Part shown: one piece after another, positions 59,430 through 64,000 of the stretch
Layout of the letters: each line of letters starts with the position of its first letter
How positions within the stretch are numbered: position 1 is the stretch's first letter
Assembly (NCBI GenBank): GCA_965657085.1
Contig: CBFHND010000010.1
Span: 1 to 64,000, forward strand
Direction: 5' to 3'
DNA length: 64,000 bases
DNA from: CBFHND01 sp965657085
GTDB taxonomy: Bacteria; Pseudomonadota; Alphaproteobacteria; Rhodobacterales; Rhodobacteraceae
Translations under genes and position numbers: made by a program
Notes under the pieces: generated by a model
The model's database searches: none
Seen by the model: the letters and a program-made list of their open reading frames with translations, nothing else
What the model was told of the DNA's origin: nothing

Positions 59430-60229
59430 CATTGGGTCGCGCGGTGCCGTGCACCCTTTGCAGGCGGATCTTCGGGCGGTCCGGCAAAGCATTGAGCCAT
59501 TGCCATCCACTGCGCCGCCACGGGCCCGGTGGTGCGTAGGGCGGTGTCGGCGATGTTGCGGGTCTGGGCGACCACTTGGGCAAACTCCACCGCGCTGCCT
59601 TCGACCCGGTTGTCGTCCTGGGCGGCGTTCCATTCCCACACCGCGCCTGACGGGCCGGTCAGGCGCACGAAAGGCGCGGGATCTGGCACGTGCAGGCCTC
59701 GATTGATGAACGTCCAGCCAAAGGTGCTGACCCCCAGATGGGCGATGTTGCGGATGCGGTCGCCTTCCACGCGGGTCTGGCCCAGCGCATCGAACACCTC
59801 CTGCCCATGCGCCCAGGTCTCCATCTGCCGCGCGGTGATCGAGGACAGCGCGCTCATGTCCGGGCCTGCCCATTTCACCCGCGCCTTGGGGTCGGCAGCG
59901 GCATAGGCATCCGCAACCCGTTCGGCCCCGTCGCGCCACGCCTCGAACAGCGCGCGCCCGCGCAAACCGTCGAGCCATGGCCTCTGCGTCTCCAGAAGGG
60001 TTTTGCCCTGCCCCATCAGGGCGGCGATGGGCGCAAAAAAATCGGCGAAGGCCGCATCGCTTTGCAATGTCTTTTCGGCGGCCACGTTGAACATGTGCAG
60101 GTGCCCCAGCACATCGTCGATGGTCCATTCCTTGAACAAGGTTGGCGTGTCGAAGTCGGCATCTTTCAGCGGGTCAAGAACGGCCGCCAACGTGCGGCTT
60201 TCGAGGCGGAAATCATCGGCTTGTTGCAT
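59429..60229 (-). CDS. TIGR03084-family protein (MDMPI/DinB-like N-terminal domain)
   Basis: A 266-residue protein with a DinB-like maleylpyruvate-isomerase N-terminal fold; metal-type His are in VLGHLHMFNVAAE and METWAHGQEVFDALG. A wyosine-forming-type C-terminal section follows (GWTFINRGLHVPDPAPFVRL). Its function is unknown. It starts 24 bases after the acyl-CoA carboxylase gene and ends just before the abmA promoter, so it belongs to the carboxylase transcript. Confidence 0.8.
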   Translation of the reverse strand: MQQADDFRLESRTLAAVLDPLKDADFDTPTLFKEWTIDDVLGHLHMFNVAAEKTLQSDAAFADFFAPIAALMGQGKTLLETQRPWLDGLRGRALFEAWRDGAERVADAYAAADPKARVKWAGPDMSALSSITARQMETWAHGQEVFDALGQTRVEGDRIRNIAHLGVSTFGWTFINRGLHVPDPAPFVRLTGPSGAVWEWNAAQDDNRVEGSAVEFAQVVAQTRNIADTALRTTGPVAAQWMAMAQCFAGPPEDPPAKGARHRATQ

Positions 60230-60253
60230 GGGGCTCTTTCGTGTTGCGGCGGG

Positions 60254-62230
60254 TCAATCGGGCAGAATGTCCATCAGATGCGTCCCGGCGGCCACCTGCT
60301 GTCCGGTTTTGATCGGGCCAAGCTGCACGATCCCGGCGGTCTGTGCCGTGATCTGGTGTTGCATCTTCATGGCTTCGATCACGACCAGCGGTGACCCGAC
60401 CTCGACCCTGTCGCCGTCCGTGACGTGCAGGGCCGTGAGGGTACCGTGCAAGGGCGCGGTGATCCGGCCTTCGTTTGCGGTTTCGCTGACACCGGTATCT
60501 GCACGCTGCCGGGTCAGGGCGAAGATACGGTCAGGCGTGGCGATCCAATGGGTGTCGCCATGGCGCAGGTGGGCGCGCAGATGGCATCGTGTGCCATCGA
60601 TGGAGATATAGCCATCGCCACCCGTGCCGGTTGTGGGAAACGTCGTGTCCTTGACCATCACCTCCAGCTGGGTCCCATCACGGGTTTTCACGGTCACGGT
60701 ATGCGCCCCTGTACCGTCCGACAGGCGCAGGGACATGCACTGACGTCCGCTGCTGCTCCACCCGACCAACGCGTCCGGCACGGCCACCGCCCGCGCGCGC
60801 ATTGCATCGCTCTGACCCCGCCACCACAGTGCACTGCCCAGTGCCACGTCTTGCCGTGCGAGGGGCGCAGGGATGCCGTCGGACCATGTGGTGTCGATAA
60901 AGGCGGTGGTCATGCACGCCTGAGCGAAACAGTCGGTGTTCAACAAGGTGATCAGCGCGTCGCGGTTGGTGACAACGCCAAAGACAACAGTGTCTTCCAG
61001 TGCGGCGATCAACCTCTGGCGTGCCGCCTCTCGGGTTGGGCCGTGGGCAATGATCTTGGCCAGCAGAGGATCATAAAAAGGCGACACGACGCTGCCCTTG
61101 TCCAGCCCGTGATCCACCCGGATGCCCGGCCCCGACGCAGGAGACCACGCCAGCACGGTGCCGGTCTGGGGCAGGAACCCGTGCGCCGGGTCCTCTGCAT
61201 AAAGCCGCGCCTCGATCGCGTGGCCCGTCAGCGTGACCTCGGATTGGTCGACCCCCAGCGGCGCACCGGTTGCGATGTGCAGTTGCAGTGCCACCAGATC
61301 GCAACCTGTCACGGCCTCTGTCACGGGATGTTCAACCTGAAGCCGCGTGTTCATTTCAAGGAAGTAGAACCCGCCTTGCCCGTCCAACAGGAATTCGACA
61401 GTGCCCGCGCCTTCGTACCCGATGGCCTGGGCCGCTGCCACGGCCGCGGCGCCCATGCGCGCGCGCAAATCTGCGTCGAGGCCGGGGGCCGGGGCCTCTT
61501 CGATCACCTTCTGGTGCCGCCGTTGCAGCGAACAATCCCGTTCGCCCAGATGCACGGTGTGGCCCGACCTGTCGGCCAGAACCTGTACCTCGACGTGGCG
61601 CGCGTCGGTGATCGCGCGTTCAAGGATCATCTGATCCGACCCGAAGGCGGCCAAGGCCTCGGCCCGCGCGGCATGAAGGTGATCCGCGAAATCCTTGTCG
61701 CGCTCGACCACGCGCATTCCGCGTCCGCCGCCCCCTGCGGCCGCCTTGAGCATGATGGGAAAGCCGATGCGCGCAGCCTCGCGCGCCAGCGTCGCATCCG
61801 ATTGGTCCGCGCCCTCGTACCCCGGCACGCAGGGCACCTGCGCGTCCTGCATCCGGGTCTTGGCCGCCGCCTTGTTGCCCATGGCCGCGATTGTGTGCGC
61901 CGAAGGCCCGATGAACAGGAGCCCCGCATCGCCGCAGGCCTGAGCAAACTCTGCGCTCTCGGACAGAAAGCCATACCCCGGATGCACCGCATCCGCGCCC
62001 ATCTCTTGTGCCGCAGCGATTAACCGCGCGGGCACAAGATAGCTGTCCGCGACCGGCCCCGTCCCGATACGCACCGCGCTGTCGGCCATGCGCACATGCG
62101 GCGCGTGGGCCTCCACATCCGTATAGACCGCGACGGCCCGCCGCCCCGTGGCCTGCACCGCGCGGATCACCCGGCACGCAATCTCGCCCCGGTTGGCGAC
62201 CAGAACTGTGGCAAACGGGGTCAGCGTCAT
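60254..62230 (-). CDS. Acyl-CoA carboxylase biotin carboxylase/carrier subunit
   Basis: A 658-residue protein with biotin carboxylase (opening VLVANRGEIACRVIRAV, GGGGRGMRVV ATP loop, RDCSLQRRHQKVIEEAP, EMNTRLQVEHPVTE) followed by a C-terminal biotinyl domain. The biotin Lys is Lys622 in IEAMKMQHQ. It has the layout of methylcrotonyl-, geranyl- and propionyl-CoA carboxylase alpha subunits. The ATG at 62230 overlaps the stop of the carboxyltransferase gene. The substrate is not certain; methylcrotonyl-type is likely by family. Confidence 0.88.
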   Translation of the reverse strand: MTLTPFATVLVANRGEIACRVIRAVQATGRRAVAVYTDVEAHAPHVRMADSAVRIGTGPVADSYLVPARLIAAAQEMGADAVHPGYGFLSESAEFAQACGDAGLLFIGPSAHTIAAMGNKAAAKTRMQDAQVPCVPGYEGADQSDATLAREAARIGFPIMLKAAAGGGGRGMRVVERDKDFADHLHAARAEALAAFGSDQMILERAITDARHVEVQVLADRSGHTVHLGERDCSLQRRHQKVIEEAPAPGLDADLRARMGAAAVAAAQAIGYEGAGTVEFLLDGQGGFYFLEMNTRLQVEHPVTEAVTGCDLVALQLHIATGAPLGVDQSEVTLTGHAIEARLYAEDPAHGFLPQTGTVLAWSPASGPGIRVDHGLDKGSVVSPFYDPLLAKIIAHGPTREAARQRLIAALEDTVVFGVVTNRDALITLLNTDCFAQACMTTAFIDTTWSDGIPAPLARQDVALGSALWWRGQSDAMRARAVAVPDALVGWSSSGRQCMSLRLSDGTGAHTVTVKTRDGTQLEVMVKDTTFPTTGTGGDGYISIDGTRCHLRAHLRHGDTHWIATPDRIFALTRQRADTGVSETANEGRITAPLHGTLTALHVTDGDRVEVGSPLVVIEAMKMQHQITAQTAGIVQLGPIKTGQQVAAGTHLMDILPD

Positions 62231-63846
62231 GGCCGCGCCACTCCGAAGCTGTTGGGGCGCAGGCTGCGCAGGCGGGCCTCGCGGCAGGTGGCAAGGCAAA
62301 AGCCGATGACCCGGCGCGTGTCGCGCGGGTCGATCATGCCATGATCCAGCCCCCGACCAGAGGTAAAGAACGGGTCCGATTGCGCATCGAAATGGGCGGT
62401 GATCTGCGCGCTTTGCTTGGCAAGCCGGCCCGCGTCCAGGGCCACACCTTTGCGCGCCGCCGTGCGCGTGGCCACCTGCTCCATGGTCGTGGCCGCCTGT
62501 TCGCCGCCCATCACGCCGGTGCGGGCATTGGGCCATGTGAACAGGAAATCGGGATCGAATGCGTAACCGCACATGCCGTAGTTGCCTGCCCCGAAACTGG
62601 CCCCCACGTAGAACGACAGCTTGGGCACCGTCAGGTTGGTCACTGCCTGGATCATCTTCGACCCATGCTTGATCATGCCAGCGTGTTCCGCGTCCACGCC
62701 CACCATGAAACCGGTGGTGTTGTTCAGAAAGATCACCGGCGTGCCCGCCTGCTCCATCGCTTGCAGAAAATGCGCGGCCTTTGTGGCGCCTGCGGGGTCG
62801 AGCGGGCCGTTGTTGCCAATGAGGCCGACCGGATAGCCATAGATTTGCGCATGCAGGCAGACCGTGGCAGGCCCATAGCCCGGCTTGAAATCCCGCAGCC
62901 GCGATCCATCCACCAGCCGCGCCGCAACCTCGTGCATGTCGTAGGGTTTGCGGTAATCCACCGGCACCACGCCCGCAATTTCATCGGGATCATGCACCGG
63001 ACGATCGAAGGCAGGCAGGTCCAGGTGCAGGCCCTCGTTCCAGCCCAGCCCGGCCACGACATCGCGGGCGATCTCGATCCCGTGGGCGTCGTCCTCGGCA
63101 AGGTATTCGACCAATCCCGTTGTCGTCGCGTGCATCTCTGCCCCGCCGAGATCGCGATCCTCGGCCACCTCCCCTGTTGCGGCCATGACCAGCGCGGCAC
63201 CTGCCAGCATGGCCATTCCGTTGCCCTTGACCCCGATCACATAGTCCGACAGCCCCGGCTGATAGGCCCCGCCGGCGGTCGAGGCCCCGTGCAGCACCGT
63301 GACCACCGGGATGCCAGCCGCGGACAACCGCGCAAGCCCGGCAAACAGGCCGCCGCCATGCGCCCACAGCTCGACGGTGTAGGCCATCAGGTTCGCGCCC
63401 GCACTTTCCACGCAATGGATAAACGGCAGCTTCTGTTTCTGCGCGATCTTCATGCAGGCCAGAACCTTGTCCACCGTCTTGGTGGTCGAGGCACCTGCAT
63501 CAATGCCCGCGTCATCGACAAAGACCATGACCCGCACGCCGGACACGAAACCGATGCCAAGGATCACGTTGGCGCCCGGCACCGTGGTGTGAATGTCGGT
63601 GTCGTCCACAAGGCAATTGGCCATGTTCATCAACTCAAGAAACGGCATGCCGGGGTCCAGCAAGGCCGCCAGCCTCTCGCGCGGTGACAATTGCCCGCGT
63701 TTGTCAAAGACCGGGCGACGGTCTTCGGACTTGGCGGCCGCGCGCGCTTCCAGGTTGCGCATCTTGTCCACCAGCGCCAGCATGTCGGCCCGGTTTTGCG
63801 CAAAACCTTCGGACGTAGGATCGATGGTCGAGGCAAAGACGGTCAT
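62227..63846 (-). CDS. Acyl-CoA carboxylase carboxyltransferase subunit
   Basis: A 539-residue carboxyltransferase of the methylcrotonyl/propionyl-CoA carboxylase beta type. It includes RERLAALLDPGMPFLELMNM, ASTTKTVDKVLACMKIA, CVESAGANL and the oxyanion-type glycine stretches GASTAGGAYQPGLSDY and GASFGAGNYGMCGYAFDPD. It starts one base after the thioesterase gene ends and overlaps the biotin carboxylase gene. Together they carboxylate an acyl-CoA, probably a branched or unsaturated one. Confidence 0.9.
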   Translation of the reverse strand: MTVFASTIDPTSEGFAQNRADMLALVDKMRNLEARAAAKSEDRRPVFDKRGQLSPRERLAALLDPGMPFLELMNMANCLVDDTDIHTTVPGANVILGIGFVSGVRVMVFVDDAGIDAGASTTKTVDKVLACMKIAQKQKLPFIHCVESAGANLMAYTVELWAHGGGLFAGLARLSAAGIPVVTVLHGASTAGGAYQPGLSDYVIGVKGNGMAMLAGAALVMAATGEVAEDRDLGGAEMHATTTGLVEYLAEDDAHGIEIARDVVAGLGWNEGLHLDLPAFDRPVHDPDEIAGVVPVDYRKPYDMHEVAARLVDGSRLRDFKPGYGPATVCLHAQIYGYPVGLIGNNGPLDPAGATKAAHFLQAMEQAGTPVIFLNNTTGFMVGVDAEHAGMIKHGSKMIQAVTNLTVPKLSFYVGASFGAGNYGMCGYAFDPDFLFTWPNARTGVMGGEQAATTMEQVATRTAARKGVALDAGRLAKQSAQITAHFDAQSDPFFTSGRGLDHGMIDPRDTRRVIGFCLATCREARLRSLRPNSFGVARP

Positions 63847-63847
63847 G

Positions 63848-64000
63848 TCATCTCGCGCCTGACTGCAAACGGCGCAGCACGTCGCGCGCCTTGGCGTTCA
63901 ATGGCATGGGCCTGCGGCTGTCGCGGCCCACGTTGACGTGCACGAAATGCCCCTCGGCGCTGGCGCTGTCTTCTGCGTTGCGAAAAAGCCCGATCTCGTA
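63848..64000 (-). CDS. Acyl-CoA thioesterase, C-terminal part (5' end outside window)
   Basis: The last 50 codons of a protein reading YEIGLFRNAEDSASAEGHFVHV, then NVGRDSRRPMPLNAKARDVL. The 'GxxFVHVxVDRxxxRPxPLP' pattern is typical of YbgC/4HBT thioesterases. It ends one base before the carboxyltransferase start, so it probably leads the carboxylase operon and releases free acids from CoA esters. The catalytic part lies beyond the window. Confidence 0.7.
   Translation of the reverse strand, partial: YEIGLFRNAEDSASAEGHFVHVNVGRDSRRPMPLNAKARDVLRRLQSGAR

Noticed and set aside
62008..63687. 559-codon plus-strand frame opposite the carboxyltransferase
   Set aside because: It is a GC-rich shadow with no family motifs. 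The carboxyltransferase on the minus strand is certain.
1..64000. tRNA, rRNA, CRISPR, insertion sequence or riboswitch
   Set aside because: Intergenic gaps were read on both strands; no cloverleaf, ribosomal sequence, transposase or conserved leader element was recognised. Small RNAs cannot be excluded by eye.

Overview
The window is GC-rich, densely coded DNA of alphaproteobacterial type. The most likely source is a marine Rhodobacterales (Roseobacter-group) chromosome. Supporting this are an NDUFA12-type complex I accessory subunit, the accB-accC-aat-DUF2155-mlaD run, a full Kelly-Friedrich sox cluster, a PhoX phosphatase, a Zur/Znu system and many urea/branched-chain-type ABC importers. 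The species cannot be named from the sequence alone. No rRNA, tRNA, CRISPR array, insertion sequence or prophage was found, and no stretch over about 300 bases lacks a gene or gene remnant.

Layout. 1-1427: end of an ExbD-type gene, a TonB-type gene and a small membrane protein. 1463-3731: a persulfide/sulfide-detoxification operon (ETHE1-like hydrolase, two half-size YeeE/YedE sulfur transporters, a DUF442 sulfurtransferase). 3841-5040: an isolated FliM-like protein. 5151-15331: a transporter-fused sensor kinase (SSS-STAC-HK), a receiver-only response regulator and an XRE regulator, divergent from a five-gene ABC importer; a short-chain carboxylate such as acetate is the inferred signal or substrate. 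15523-16752: an RTX-repeat protein whose 5' end carries an in-frame stop. 16804-26931: housekeeping genes (acyl-CoA synthetase, accBC, aat, mlaD, NDUFA12-like, RidA, clpX, clpP, a domain-swapped photolyase-like protein, an amidase).

26932-39288: the sulfur-oxidation locus. soxV-W-X-Y-Z-A-B-C-D-E-F lie on the minus strand; soxS, a GlcG/HbpS-like gene, soxR and soxT lie on the plus strand. Together these would oxidise thiosulfate and sulfide in the periplasm. SoxR (Cys42 and Cys108) probably acts at ATTC-N8-GAAT-like sites in the soxV-soxS and soxW-soxX gaps, and possibly also upstream of the 1521 operon. 39381-42144: phoX, then a SAP/DUF6434-like gene wrecked by several frameshifts. 42141-45247: znuA divergent from zur-znuC-znuB around a palindromic Zur-type site.

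45228-64000: an aromatic amino-acid catabolic island on the minus strand. Eight overlapping or abutting genes encode tryptophan 2,3-dioxygenase, kynureninase, a 2-aminobenzoate-CoA ligase, a 2-aminobenzoyl-CoA monooxygenase/reductase, beta-oxidation-type enzymes and a MarR regulator. Downstream is a LivKHMGF-type importer ending in a RidA gene. Upstream is a block with a thioesterase, an acyl-CoA carboxylase and a TIGR03084-type protein. The reading is a route from tryptophan through kynurenine and anthranilate to 2-aminobenzoyl-CoA and central metabolism. A kynurenine formamidase gene was not recognised in the window.
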